A DNA stretch of 64,000 nt from Branchiostoma floridae (lineage: Eukaryota; Chordata; Leptocardii; Amphioxiformes; Branchiostomatidae), in assembly GCF_000003815.2 (NCBI RefSeq), contig NC_049984.1, positions 15,584,765 through 15,648,764 of the forward strand, read 5' to 3'. Positions 1 to 12,288 of this stretch are shown here, one piece after another; within the stretch, counting starts at the first letter, position 1; every line of letters starts with the position of its first letter. The position numbers were made by a program, and so were the translations under genes. The notes below the pieces were generated by a model. It made no database searches. It saw only the letters and a list, made by a program, of their open reading frames with translations, and was not told where the DNA came from.

Positions 1-3000
1 TAGATTCCAGTCAGTCATGTGTGCCTATGGTACAATGCCTGAATGCAAGGTACGCCCGCCCCGGACACAGATACAGGCCTGAGCGCATATTGAACAGGGA
101 ATGTCGGCCGCTGACGAAACAAAGCTATTCAGTTTTCGCACTTAGTAACAAGACAAGCTTTATTGACACGGCAAAAAAGTACCGTGACTTTTGTATGGTC
201 AACTATAAACTACAAAAGAAAAGGGATACAGAATAGATATTAAAATCTTATAATTAAACAATATAGGATAATAAAATTCTACTAATCTATCAATATAGGG
301 TGATAAGAAAACCTTCATACAATCAGGTAGGGCTAAATGTGAGTGTCACTATCTTTTCTAATTACAAAACAATCTTTTATGTATTCACCTATCTTAGCGT
401 TATGATAGCTGTCGGATATAAAGATATAGTCAAATCTACTTGCGTTGGTGGCGAATCTTGACAACTAGCCTGACCAATTAAAAGGCTTCTAGGTGATAGT
501 ATGTAGTACACGTATGTCTAGGGACATTTCAGGTGACCTATAGCGTAGACAAATAACGCCATTTACTGTCTTCTGTGGCCAAGACATATAAGATGGTTAC
601 CGTTATACTTCCAAACAGCTCATCTTAAGAAGCTATGGACCATAATTTACGCCAGTTGCCAGATTTGTCGTACTGTCAGTTAGAATTGATAACTTCACCT
701 TTTTTTCATAAATGAAGACTGCAGATAGAGAATGAAAGGGAAGGGGGAGACTGGCAAGTGACAATAGAAAATATCATATTTTTATTCAGTTTTTTAAAGT
801 TAAAAGGACACGACATGGGAAACGCAACTTTATAATAATTTTCCTCTTCGTAGTGACGCGACAAAAACGTTGTGAGGGCTATGGAATGTAATGCATAGAA
901 ATGAAACTGAGAAAAAAAAACTGTCTTTGCCTTCTTGGGTATATGACGTAATATCACTGACGTCACTATTGTAGTGAACCAATCACGTGAGGAATTCTAT
1001 AGGAACTGAAATCTCCGCTCAGCGTTTGCGTTTTGTAGCTTCAAGAATACCAGCAAAAATATAACAGAAAAGAAATTTGACAGTCGCTCATATTCTTTTG
1101 ACCTATAGCAACAAAAGTTGTGTTTAAATTCCAGGAACTGAAGAGCATATAATTTTAAAAAATGCAATCAAATGCCACACCTGATCATATATAGTGTTAC
1201 ATTGATACACATCAAGCAAAGTAATCACCGTTTTGCTGCATACAACGATTGCCGACAAATTGAACATTGACAATAACATAATAATCTTCCAGGTGTAGAC
1301 AATGAATGATATAAGAAAGAAATAGCACATCGAAATCATTTTGTGTTTTTAATGATACAGCGATTTGATTCTTATGAAAGTAAAAAGAAAGAAAGGGTAT
1401 TGTTTAACAGACAAAAGTGGCAAAAAATGCTGACGGCTCCTGTCCTTGGTACTGAACAATACCAGTTTCATCCCATGTGAAACCCACCCAAACCAGTCCC
1501 TCTGAAAGAAAAATACTTTATATCTACACATCCAAAAGCTTTCTTTAACTTTGTGAATCTGAGCTGAGGTTGTCCTTTGTGACAGTCTCCTAACAAGTTA
1601 GTGTTTATGCGCTCGGTCAGACCAAAATATATATCAAGGATTTCCAAGCCGCCATTTTGGATTGTAATCTGACTCGCCCCGCGCCCGTGTTCCCATGATG
1701 CTTTGTCGCTGAACTGCCGGGCGATTACAATCTTTATGGAACCCAGACGCTTCGACTTCGGCGGGAGACGAGAGATGACTGGATATAGAAGGGGGAAGAT
1801 TATCACAATTGAAAATCAAACGCAGAATCTAGGACGTTGGGGGTTGTTTTGCTTCATCTGTGCCGCTGTTGGCGTCCTGCGAGAGACGGCGAACGCAGAC
1901 AAGGCTAGCTTTTAAACACAGTTTTCTACAGCCCTGGGTGTAGAGTTGCCGAGGGACTACTGATAGTAGCCTTGGTCTCGTTATCGTGTCTTCCGTATCG
2001 CGAGTTTGCAATCTGATGTTTCCAGCGCGCACGGCGAATGGAATTATTACTAATTTGTCATGCGTGGTAGGCTGGCACGGCCCTTATCGTGTTTAATTCA
2101 GCTGTACGCACATGTTTTTTTGTGTTTTCTCCATAACGAAAAATATTTACGATCAGTCCGAGTTAAAGTGGTGTATGCGAATACCACACATCTATAACAT
2201 ACAATTGGATAGTTAGGAAGGGCCCTGCATGGGGGTTTGTGTGGTTTTGTGTTGTGTTCCGCTATGTGAAAACATATATTTTTTTGGTCCTGGCTGTCAT
2301 TCTTGTATCAAACTTAAAAAAAAAAATCTCATTACGTATGTGTTGTATTCTATCGCCGTGCTATCTTTGAAATTTGAACATGTCAGAAATGTGGCCTGTC
2401 CCAAGAAAAAAAATCATCTAATAGAATCTACTAGCTTGTCTCTTATAGTTCTGATTCTTTGCTATTATATACATGATATTGTAGACAATAAAATGAGGAG
2501 AAATAATTAGTTTGAGTTGCGTATCCACTGAAATTTACTTTTAGCACATGTGCGTAGACTTACAGTCGCTTTCCTTCTCAGCCAATAAAGTAAAATCCTC
2601 ACCCCTCCGAAAATGTTCCAATGGAACAACCTCGCGTTTAGTCCCCTCACATTTTCAGCAATACAAGGATGACGACACATTGCCCCCCCCCCCCCCTCGA
2701 GCGGGCAGTGTGCCTTTACTTTACAAGGCCGTCCCTTTGTGTTTATATGTAGGTAAATCTATGCTATGTTCCAGTTAGCACATAGGTTAAGGAAATGGAC
2801 GTCAATATATGAACCGCTACGTGCAAACACTTTCAGCACTATGTAAACGTCTATTTATACGAACGTCGTAACTTCGATTAGCTAGTAGAAGCCTATTTGT
2901 CTGCCAGGGCTATTATGACAGCTATTAGCTTTTATTTTGTGCGTTTAGGATCACCCATAAAAAATAAGTCAGAGGTCCCTCAACGTCGAGGCCGCGTGGG

Positions 3001-3014
3001 CTCCCATTAACGCT

Positions 3015-3213
3015 AGTTCACCTTTGACCGCTTTAATCCGTTCTTTTTAAAAACAAGATATTTAATTTTGGGATATCAAGTAGAAGGATGGTGTTTTCAA
3101 ACTGCAATAGTTCGAAAATATTACAATTTGAAACCACCGCCCAGCGATTTGATATCCGTAAATACCCTGTTTATCAACACAACGGATATAGGTTACCCCG
3201 CGGATAAAGGTAC
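3015..3213. repeat. Fold-back element, TTCACCTTT/AAAGGT ends
   Basis: The left end reads AGTTCACCTTT followed by a degenerate ATCCG. The right end carries CGGATAAAGGT, its inverse complement. A related full fold-back lies at 32508-32662 and a single arm with the same AGTTCACCTTTATCC start lies at about 24888. Three copies in one window indicate a small non-autonomous DNA element. No coding potential is seen. Confidence 0.5.
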
Positions 3214-3220
3214 TCTAGCT

Positions 3221-4118
3221 GCCACCGTCCATTCTTAACCCTGGTTTCCTGTTTTTTCCATCAACCCGGAAAGAAAGACTAAACTTTGCAGTTAACTTTG
3301 CCGTGGCTGGCAAAACTGGCTCCCCTTCTTTAATGAAATGTTGTGTATAGACATCGGACAGAGAGTATCGGAATCGCCGTTTTACTTTAGCTGCCACCGT
3401 CTATTCTTACCCTGGTTTCCTGTCTTTTCCATCAACTATAAAAGAAAGACTAAACGTCGCAGTTAACTTTGCCGTGGTTGGCAAAACTAGGTCCTTGTTT
3501 TTAATGAATGAAGACCTTTATTGTACAATTTTGCCCAACCGGGCTAAGTACAGGTCACAACAATGAAATGTTGTGTAAAGACATCGGACAGAGCGTTTCG
3601 GAATAACTAACGTTAACGTTACCGTTTTACTCGCCGTCCATTCTTAACCCTGTTTTTTTCTTCTCCATCAACCAGGAAAGAAAGACTAAACTTCGCAGTT
3701 AACTTTGCCGTGGCTGGCAAAACTAGCTCCCCTACTTTTATGAAATGTTGTGTAAAGACATCGGACAGAGCGTTTCGGAATCGCCGTTTTACTCTAGCTG
3801 CCACCGTCTATTCTTACCCTGGTTTCCTGTCTTTTCCATCAACTAGAAAAGAAAGACTAAACTTCGCAGTTAACTTTGCCGTGGCTGGAAAACTAGCTCT
3901 CCTTCTTTAATGAAATGTTGTGTAAAGGCATCGGATAGAGCATTTCGGAATCGCCGTTTAACTCTAGCTGCCGCCGTCCATTTTTTAACCCTGATTTCCT
4001 TTTTCCCCGGAAAGAAAGACTAAACTTCGCAGTTAACTTTGCCGTGGCTGGCAAAACTAGCTCCTCTACTTTAATGAAATGTTGTGTAAAGACATCGGAC
4101 AGAGCGTTTCGGAATCAC
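3221..4118. repeat. Tandem repeat, about 170 bp unit, five copies
   Basis: Five successive copies begin at about 3221, 3393, 3633, 3800 and 3970 with the motif GCCACCGTC or close variants. Each contains GAAAGAAAGACTAAAC, then GCAGTTAACTTTGCCGTGG, then ATGAAATGTTGTGTA and CATCGGACAGAG. Spacing is about 170 bp, except that copy 2 is about 240 bp because of a roughly 60-bp insertion (3510-3567) carrying the interspersed GAAGACCTTTATTG motif. The short reading frames that recur here follow from the repeat and are not genes. Confidence 0.85.
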
Positions 4119-4869
4119 CGGCACAGGCGCGATGCAGAAGAGATAGTGCTACCTGTAATTCCTGAGGGAACCAGCCCATTATCCCAGTGACAACCGATTC
4201 GCGGCGATAAGCGAAGATTTTCCATGGAAGTGATATACAGAAATAATTCCATGAATAAAGCAGACTTTAACGTCTGATATAGATGAGTTGCAAAATGAGA
4301 AGAGACGTGCGTAGGTCGCGAGGGTGTGTATGAATTCACCAGAGGCAACTTCTGCCGCTGCCGCCAAAATTGCCTATCGGGTGTCTACAATTGCGATGCG
4401 CAGCTGTAGCTGCAGATAGAAACATGCCGTCCGGCTTTGCAGGATTAAAGATAACGGCCTAAATCAACGCTCTCGAGCGAGCTATTTTTTTTTTAAAAGA
4501 CGAATAGGACGGACTTGAACCTGAAATATCCACGCCATTAACTTTATTTTAGAAGAAAAAGTGCCCACGAATGCGCAAAAGATGTTCCCGGGAGACAGTT
4601 TTTACTACCCGCCTTCTCTCAAATTGTTCAGGATATAGTAGTGAACCAAGGGTTCCGCGTAGACTCTACTATATTATAAGAAGGCGCCTCCGTTTTAACA
4701 AGAGCAAACTATGGTGCCGTGAACTGTGCGTTCATGTAGTTTTCAGCATCCTTTCTGTCAGGAGTATCGCCCGAATAAATGATATAGACTGTCATGGACC
4801 TGTGGATTGGACGGTGGAAAAATCGAGAAATGTTTCTAAAAATCGTAAAATCCTCAAACATTCCAGAAG

Positions 4870-5090
4870 ATTTGTATAGTTTAAGCTCCAAGGTCTAATT
4901 AGTCGGTAATTGTGAGACTCCGGTTCAATCCTCGATAGGGCATCTCGGTTGGGGCTGCACCCGTCTTTCGGAAGGGACATAAAATGGGGGTCCCTTATTG
5001 GAGTAGGTGCCTCAAGCATGTTAAAGGGTAAGAGCTGACAATTCCTCCCTGTAAATATATACCCTGTTACTGAACTAGTAAGGAAACGTG
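4870..5090 (+). mobile_element. Probable tRNA-derived SINE or its tail
   Basis: The stretch contains GGTTCAATCCTCG, which fits a polymerase III B box, with a tRNA-like segment about 40 bases upstream that could hold the A box. A conserved-looking body follows, with phrases such as GGGACATAAAATGGGGGTCCC. No terminal duplication could be fixed by eye. It could also be the 3' part of a LINE-related repeat. Confidence 0.4.
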
Positions 5091-7198
5091 CCATCTATAT
5101 GTCACTTATAGGACCTGAAAGACCGAACGAACGTTCGTGGTCATTTGGAGTTTCCTGATTTGACGCCTATTATATTTCAAACACTTTCACTGGTAGGGTA
5201 TCAGCAACATATGATTGTAACACACTCCACTGTGTGTTCATCTTTTTTTGGCTATGTAAAACACTACACTGTGTGTTAATCTTTTTTTTTGGTTAATGTA
5301 TGTGCATCATTTATAGGGGGAAACCTAAAAGAAATAAAGAAACGCTGTCACAAAAAGCAAGACCTACGTTTTAGAGTTGATATATTTAATAAAAAACTTG
5401 TTCGAGCACATTGAAATATCATATCCATCGAATCTAACTCCTTGATTAATACAGTCACCCTCCATTTATTTCGTTAGTAATTACCTTCGTTAAAGGTTAT
5501 GTTTCCGGTAGTATTTGTGTATGTGTGTATTTATGTATGTAGTTGACCAGCATAATTGCAGAATGCCCAGATGGATCGTCTTGATATTTGTTGATGAGAC
5601 ATTGAAACGATTAGATTTGGGCCCCTAGCGTGATATTACAGTACTGCAATAGAATTTCCGTGTTTCATATCTCAAGTTCTGAACATGCTGTGGTCGTGGC
5701 TTGTTTTGGAACTGCAGTGGCCTGTTTGATGTCAGACTTTTTATACAACTGTGGTTGAATATGTCCAACAACATGCAGCTGTCTTGTTCTCAAACATTTC
5801 TGATCACAAAAAAGAAGACCAAGTTCAAGTTGAGGTAGCAACATTTGCTGCTGTGTATGCAGATAAGTAATGGGGTAACGCATACCACACCTTTCCTTGT
5901 ATCTTTCTAAGACTCACGACAAGATATACTCGCACCTCTTCTAACAAATTGAGTCCTAGTACAGGCGGCCTCCGGTAATTTGGCTAGAATCTCGCGTTGG
6001 TAAAACAGATAGAAGCAAAATTTATAGTCTACCTCCTGAACGCACCACTCAGTCTTATCCGCGATGACCGCCCACCCACAACAACGTTTTTACCGTCCCA
6101 AACTTAGCCTCCGATACAGACTTTTGGGAGCTGGCGTTTATGTTTTTGGGAAGAGCGCTGCTTCACGATTTTCAACATGGGCCTGGTTCTCTTAAGTCGG
6201 GGAAGGTAATTTTTGCACGGAAACAATCTTTCCGGTATTGGAAAGTTCTGAAAGTCGTGAACTCATGTTAAAAATCGAGAATGCGTACAGGAAATGGCAA
6301 GTGTTTGTCACCTTTTTGACCGATGTGCAAGGAAATAAGCTACATTACCACAAAGCCCAATCATAACTACGGAACCGTTGCTCCTGTACATTTCTAAACT
6401 ACATTTTCTTCAAGCTTCTATGTTTGCCGCCTTGCGATGACAATCTACGATGGTAGTGTAAGTGTGTATGTCTGAAAGACTTGTGCCTAGTTACAGTGTT
6501 TTGTAACGTATCCCGGTAATTGTACAATTGCTGTGTCAAGTCAAGAGATGTGGCTAAAATTGTATATATTCGTAGTATATGTACTTCTGGGCACCGACCT
6601 ATCTTGGAACAGTAAATGTATCACTTATGCATTCTCTACATCTCGCTCTAGGGTAAATGACAATGTACTATGTTCTCCGCTTTTCCTCCCCCCCCCCCCC
6701 CAGTATATTGCAACAAAATCGTAGCAAAGTCAAGTGCCACAGTGACTGCAGCTGCCCGAATACGGTACTAAGCTTCGTAAGCGACATCTAGCAATATGGA
6801 TCGAAACTGCAGTTCAGGGTTGCTAATACTTTACTGGAAGGCCCCTGTTACGTACCGTCATGGAACCAAACAACCGTTGATTGATAGATATGTAAACCTT
6901 GTTTGGTCCTCCGACCTGTGGCCTTTACATTTGATAGTGGACTGTTTAACTACGTATGGTAAATGAAAACTCTATGTATCAGTAGAATATATTTCCTTGT
7001 ATTCATGTATTCATATTGCAACATGGTGTTGCAATTTCCTAACACAATAAAGAATTGCTAACATTAATTGGTAACTATATTATACAGCTGGTGCATGCTT
7101 CGTGACCTTTGTACAACGTAACGCGCCGCCTTTTGTGAATGTTTATCAGATGCGTCTCGTGTGTACCTTCAGTCCATACGTGGCGCGGACGATAAAAG

Positions 7199-7457
7199 GT
7201 GTAGCCTGGTTACCATACCACCGAGAGCTCTACGGTGCTGGGCGTGTGGCCGCCCGACTAGTTCATTAGCGCACTCCGGGTAATTTTTACGAGGTTGGGT
7301 TAAGTTAAACTTTGTGAAAATTCTACCGGTGGCAGAAAGCTACCGGGTGCGAAAAACTACCCCGGCAACGGCGGCAGATAGCTTTAATATTCCACAGAGC
7401 TTTCTAACCCAAAGAGAGCTTAGCCAGGCCACGAATAGAATGGATACCAGGCTATAA
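7199..7457. mobile_element. MITE with TAGCCTGGT terminal inverted repeats
   Basis: The left end TAGCCTGGTTACCAT is matched by the right end GGATACCAGGCTA read in reverse complement. The interior of about 230 bp has no open frame of interest. The size and ends fit a miniature inverted-repeat transposable element. Confidence 0.6.
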
Positions 7458-8173
7458 AAGGTGAGGCCCTCAACCGTTACCCAGGCTACCAACAAAGTAG
7501 TAAATGGTTTACAAAGGTCAAAGGTCACAAGGGTAAGGAGAATTTCCATATATAAGAGTCGCTACAGGACATGGCTGTGTTTTCATGACGGATATTCAGC
7601 TGCACACTTTGATGTAGCTGACGAAAGGAACAAGACCGTAACGTTATTAGGTAGGAACCACACACTAGTTCACTGTGTATGGCAGTACATTTAGAGCTAT
7701 TCTCAAATGGGTAACAGAATTTTGTTAGTAGTACAAGCTAGAGAACATCTCAAGACGATCTGATGTTTTTTTTAGAAACCCTGTACCGCTACCAACGTAC
7801 AATGAACTTGACGACGTACAGAACTGTCAGTCGACTTCTATTTGTCTAATTTAAGATCTTAGATCAAGTATTTATCTTTATAGGATTTGATGCATGATTA
7901 GTGTATGATTATTTGTTACCACCTGCAAAATATGGTGGAACCGTCGGGCAAAGTCCATCAACACACGATGTCTTAAAGTTCATGCTGCTTGTTAAATTTG
8001 ACTGGAAGAATATATGGGTGTAATGTAATTCCAACTAACCACGAAAAACGTTCATAGTCTAACTATTCTGACACGCTGGGATGTGACTTACAGTTACACG
8101 AAGCTTTTCAATATGAGAGCAGTGATCTTATTTGCCGAGACTTTATTTGTTTCAGCAACAACAAAGACCAAAA

Positions 8174-11100
8174 ATGATGACTTTTCTGACAAGAGTACTC
8201 CCGATCCTCGCTATCGGAGGGTACTTCGTGTATGGACATGTACACAGCTCAACAGGTGTGACAAATCATTGCTGTAGTTTTAACATACCAGTCACTCTAT
8301 CATGAAAATCAAGTTACATCTGTTAAATATTGCTAAGGTACAACGATGTATTTCTAGTCTTAAACGTCACAGTTGAAACATAAATTTACTAGGCTAACGT
8401 TACAACTGCGAATTGAAGTTAGCATACATGTCAGCTTAAAGTTTCTTAACACAATGTTATGCGTAACGTAGGCTTAAGGCTGTAATTTTTGTTGAGGTTT
8501 ATCAAGTTAATGTCAATAACATTGTTATGCGCAAAGGCATACCTATATCTTATAAAATATTATTTATAGTGATGATCAAGTGCAACATCTATTGTGATTT
8601 TGTTTTCTTATGATTGTCGTATCGATGAGAAGAGTGATCTAGGATGATGCCATCAAATTAGGAGCTTCATTAATGTACATTCTTCAAGTACAATGTAGAA
8701 ACAAACAAACAACCGATGGAGGATAGATATCGAGGTAATAAGATATGCCACTGTGTCACTGACGAAAGTAATTGATGCTATCTGAATCATTTGACCGTTT
8801 GTAATAGAAGACCTAATAAATGTTTCGGATGATCTCCTTTTGAACAGAAGCTGTACGACTTCAGCCGTCCATGGTCAAGAACGTGACCGTGGCGCACGGA
8901 AGTGACGTCACCGTGACCTTCAGCATCCCCAACATCACGGACATGGCCTACATCCGGGTCTCCACTCCCAATCCAAAATGGCGGAACCACTCCCTGTTCG
9001 TGCTGTCGGACGGTCACCCCCACAACTTCACCACGGCCTGTGATTGGCTAGACGAAACCCTGTACTGTAATCTAACCGTGATTGACGTGCAGGCAGAAGA
9101 TGAAGGGGAGTACAGGATTGAGAATGACATCTGTCACGAGCATCCGCTGACCAATCACTGCACGCCATCGGAAGTCCGAAAGTTCAGAATTAATGCATTT
9201 GTCGGTAAGCACTCTTGTATTGTACATTTGTTCAAATAATATCCGTTAGTATTGGCACGGGGATTGAATGCATTTTCCTGATATCTAAATTCAGGAAAAT
9301 TCTAGATAAAGTAGTCAACTATACATTTACCATTCGATACACTTTCGCTTACACTAACGTTACCATATCCGTTTTCTTTTCTGAGAATAACGCTGCTCCT
9401 TTTCTTTTTCATTTAGCACCACCTGTTACCCAGACTACACAAAGCACACAAAGTGAGTATATCGCTCTTTAAATGATATGTATACGGGTATGCTTTTGAC
9501 CTTTTACATGTATCTTGATGTTATAATCATCCCATTTATAATTTTTCTTGAATAATTTCAAGTGATACAAACAGAGATGGTAAGGAACTGTCCCTTGTTT
9601 AGATTCCGAGGGCAGATAAGTGTTATATTGCTAAACAACTTTGTCAGTTTATACTGTCTGTACGTATATTATTGCTATATATTTCTATTTGTTTAAATTC
9701 TTTTGTAAATTCCAATATCTAACTTTTTTACAGCTGATAACCACATGCACAATGGGACTTATATTGGAGAGCATGGGACAGAAAACCTCGGTTAGTGACT
9801 CTGTTCTATCTAAGAACAAACAACACCACCATTCATTTCAAGCTTAATTGTTACGTCCACATGGAACACCTCTATTCAATCCATCACATTGGTTTGATCG
9901 GCATATTGGTGTCCTTCGTTGAATTTTTGATTAGTACATTTCAGCATTTGCAGATATCATCTGAAGAAAGTAGTCTTAATTGTCGGAGACTAAGTGAACG
10001 GAAGAACACAGAGATACTGAAAAAATTGTCAATGATACCCTTACTGCGCGCCCTTGAGTTACGATTCAAATAAGGGCACCAATATGGCCGACGCCGTTTT
10101 TTTTATCGGCACTGCTCTGTTAATTAAATCTTTTAAACTGAATAGAACAAAGTATTGATTGGACCCGCCACTCACAAAATCTTTGAATTTGAAGAAGCAT
10201 AAAATACATGAAATGAGTAAATAGAGCAGCTGTAATAGAGAATTTACGTGTTACAGATATTTATGTTTTTAAATTACTTCGTTTTGAACTTTTTACTTAA
10301 AGGAGCCGCAGCAGGCATTATCGGCGGAACATGTGTGTTCCTGGCTGCTCTGTGGATCGCTGCCATGTTTTCTGTCAGAGGATCGCTAAACAAAAAGGAG
10401 GTGGAGTACAAGAGCGTGGAGGTAGGTGTCCCCACAGTACAGCCCATGCATAATTGTACCTTTTAATAAAAAAATACTTGTCTGAATTGAATAATAGGTA
10501 AGTAAGGATGTTATAGAAGACGTTATATCTTATATAACGTCCTTGCTAATAGATGTATAGTAGATAATACATGTGCTGAGTAGGGATGCTATTTTGCAGC
10601 AAATCGCTGATTGAGTCACATTCTACGATTAAATCATTGAACAAATACATAGACAATGTACGTTAAAGCGAATGTATTTTTAAAAGGGTATGAATTGTGT
10701 TTCACTTAATATCTCATTGTCTCAGTCATCAAGCAATCGATTTGTCAAATAATAAAAAATCAAAGAACAAAGTACTTGTTATATATTCCAAGCAAATGTG
10801 ATTCTCTCATATGTCAACGTGGAGAGTTATTCAACGTTGTCTTCTTCTTCTTCTTCTTCCCGTTAATGCCCACAATCTTGGCGAAGATTATACTGGCATG
10901 TTTGGGGGTGGTGACGCTCGCACTTGCAGACGCAATACTCGCACTTGTAGACGCATACTCGTTAGTCCATTAAACAGTCCATGGTCGATACCCTTGAATC
11001 CGTCCGTTGTCAAGGTAAGTTGTTATGAAGCAGAGGCCCGAGACACAAACGTGTCTACTGTGGCGGCCTCGACTGTCTCTGCTGGTAAAACTTGAAGTGG

Positions 11101-12182
11101 AAGACAAGGAAAAAGAAAGACCGAAGACACCACTACCGGAGGGAAAGTCAATAAAGGTAGGCCTGAAGATATGTACTTTTATATAGCGTTGTATACGTGA
11201 CCTTGTAGTCTTGAGTAGACGTTAAATGTATTTGTATGTATATATATGCTCAGGATGTTGCAGAACTTGACGCTATGCTTGAGAAAGAGCTTGAAGTGGA
11301 AGACAAGGAAAAAGAAAGACCGAAGACACCACTACCGGAGGGAAAGTCAATAAAGGTAGGCCTGAAGATATGTACTTTTATATAGCTTTGTGTACGCTTC
11401 TGTCAGCACTGCGAGCATGCGTCAACGTACATTGACGTAAGTCACACATGCAGTTCAATCGCAAGTCGCTAGATGGGGTATGTAAGCGGTGATGTCAATA
11501 TCATTTCCTCCTTACATACGTTAAGGTAGCAGAACACAGTATTAGTGGGCGAACCCCGGGGTGTATGACGCGGGTACATAAAATAGTACGGATAAACTTG
11601 TTGAAGGAGAGGTAAAAAGCCTTATTTGAGGGGCAGCCAGATATAACCTGTGCTACGTGGTCACGGAAGGTGTTGACTCTGAGACTGCATGGTTTGGATT
11701 GTGAAAGTTTTCTATTTTGTGTATAAATGCGCTCCATTACGCAACTGCCTTTCTAGTGTGAGCCGGCTGCAGTTCTGTGACCTCCGCAGAGGGGCATTTC
11801 AAAGAGGGCGTGAGAAGACGATACGCCGACAGTATTTTTTTGTTTTTTAATATATTGTGGCTTGTACCTTCAACTCAAACATAACCGATTTTGGTATTCC
11901 AAAAGTGCACCCTACTATATTTTTCATTGCGTCGAAGCTAGTCACCTTGAGGCCCTTAACTATAGAAATCCCCATAGGCCAAAAACTGTGTTCTGCTACC
12001 TTAAACAATGTTGCCTGCTTTTCTAGTGTACATATAAGCCAGTTGCGAGACACATATGTTCCAAAGAATGGCGTAATCATTGAAAAAAAGGTACCTATTA
12101 TGATATGTTGAATAACAGATTCAACTCTTCCCACGTTTAGGTGAAGAAAAACGGCCGGGTTGAGAGGTGGACAACGGTGTAA
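8174..12182 (+). CDS. Single-pass Ig-like membrane protein, 264 aa, seven exons
   Basis: Exons: 8174-8255, 8848-9204, 9417-9452, 9734-9790, 10303-10421, 11254-11355, 12141-12182. Phases agree throughout (795 nt including stop). Residues 1-27 are a signal peptide (MMTFLTRVLPILAIGG...). Residues about 29-145 are a divergent Ig-like domain: the F-strand tyrosine motif DEGEYR is present, but the usual B-strand cysteine is replaced (VTVTFSIP), and other cysteines (ACDW, LYCN, NDIC, NHC) may pair instead. Several N-glycosylation sites are visible. Residues 178-202 form a transmembrane helix. The cytoplasmic tail is short, very charged (KELEVEDKEKERPKTPLPEG) and ends WTTV, which fits a class I PDZ ligand. 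It shares the Ig and membrane layout of the kinase gene just downstream but has no kinase. The last two exons rest on splice sites and phase alone. The function is unknown; adhesion or co-receptor roles are guesses. Confidence 0.72.
11091..11397 (+). repeat. Partial tandem duplication of a coding exon
   Basis: Bases 11091-11197 and 11290-11396 are near-identical copies 199 bp apart. The downstream copy holds most of exon 6 of the Ig-like gene (11254-11355) plus its donor site and the start of the intron. The upstream copy lacks the first 36 bases of the exon and any acceptor AG, although its donor is intact. It is therefore most likely a non-functional exon fragment. Confidence 0.8.
11521..12004. 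mobile_element. TTAA-flanked inverted-repeat element in intron
   Basis: Bases 11525-11540 (GGTAGCAGAACACAGT) are repeated exactly, in reverse complement, at 11985-12000. Each end is bordered by TTAA on the outside. A TTAA target duplication is the hallmark of piggyBac-type elements. No transposase frame is present, so this would be a non-autonomous copy. It lies in the last intron of the Ig-like gene. Confidence 0.7.
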
Positions 12183-12282
12183 AGCTGCCTATGAAAAAGA
12201 CCGCAATTTAATTATTACTACACCACACTACTTCGCTACTACCAAAATGAAGTTGTACAGAGACCTGATGACCCGTCTATTT

Positions 12283-12288
12283 AATAAA
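12283..12288 (+). terminator. Poly(A) signal AATAAA of the Ig-like gene
   Basis: AATAAA lies about 100 bases after the predicted stop codon at 12182. It supports ending this gene before the kinase gene starts at 13118. Confidence 0.55.

Larger units (their letters stand above)
1..8173. other. Gene-free left flank, no coding exon recognised
   Basis: I looked on both strands for coding exons and found none that I can support. Open frames here are short, have low-complexity composition and show no domain motif. The sequence is AT-rich with several repeat families, listed separately: a fold-back element near 3.0 kb, a 170-bp tandem repeat at 3.2-4.1 kb, a tRNA-like SINE near 4.9 kb and a terminal-inverted-repeat element at 7.2 kb. 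A GC-richer patch at about 1670-2040 could be a promoter or an untranslated first exon, but nothing in it decides this. Confidence 0.6.

Noticed and set aside
1703-1915. A 70-aa frame in a GC-richer patch with a hydrophobic stretch
   Set aside because: It has no recognisable domain, no convincing splice sites and an equally open opposite strand.
3221-4118. CRISPR array or a family of small genes at the 170-bp repeats
   Set aside because: Units are too long, diverge throughout and have no unique spacers. The recurring small frames simply follow the repeat, and the genome is animal.
10811-11095. A 94-aa frame between the membrane exon and exon 6 of the Ig-like gene
   Set aside because: No acceptor gives a phase-0 exon of a length divisible by three here, and the sequence includes a TTC run and short CTCGCACTTG repeats.
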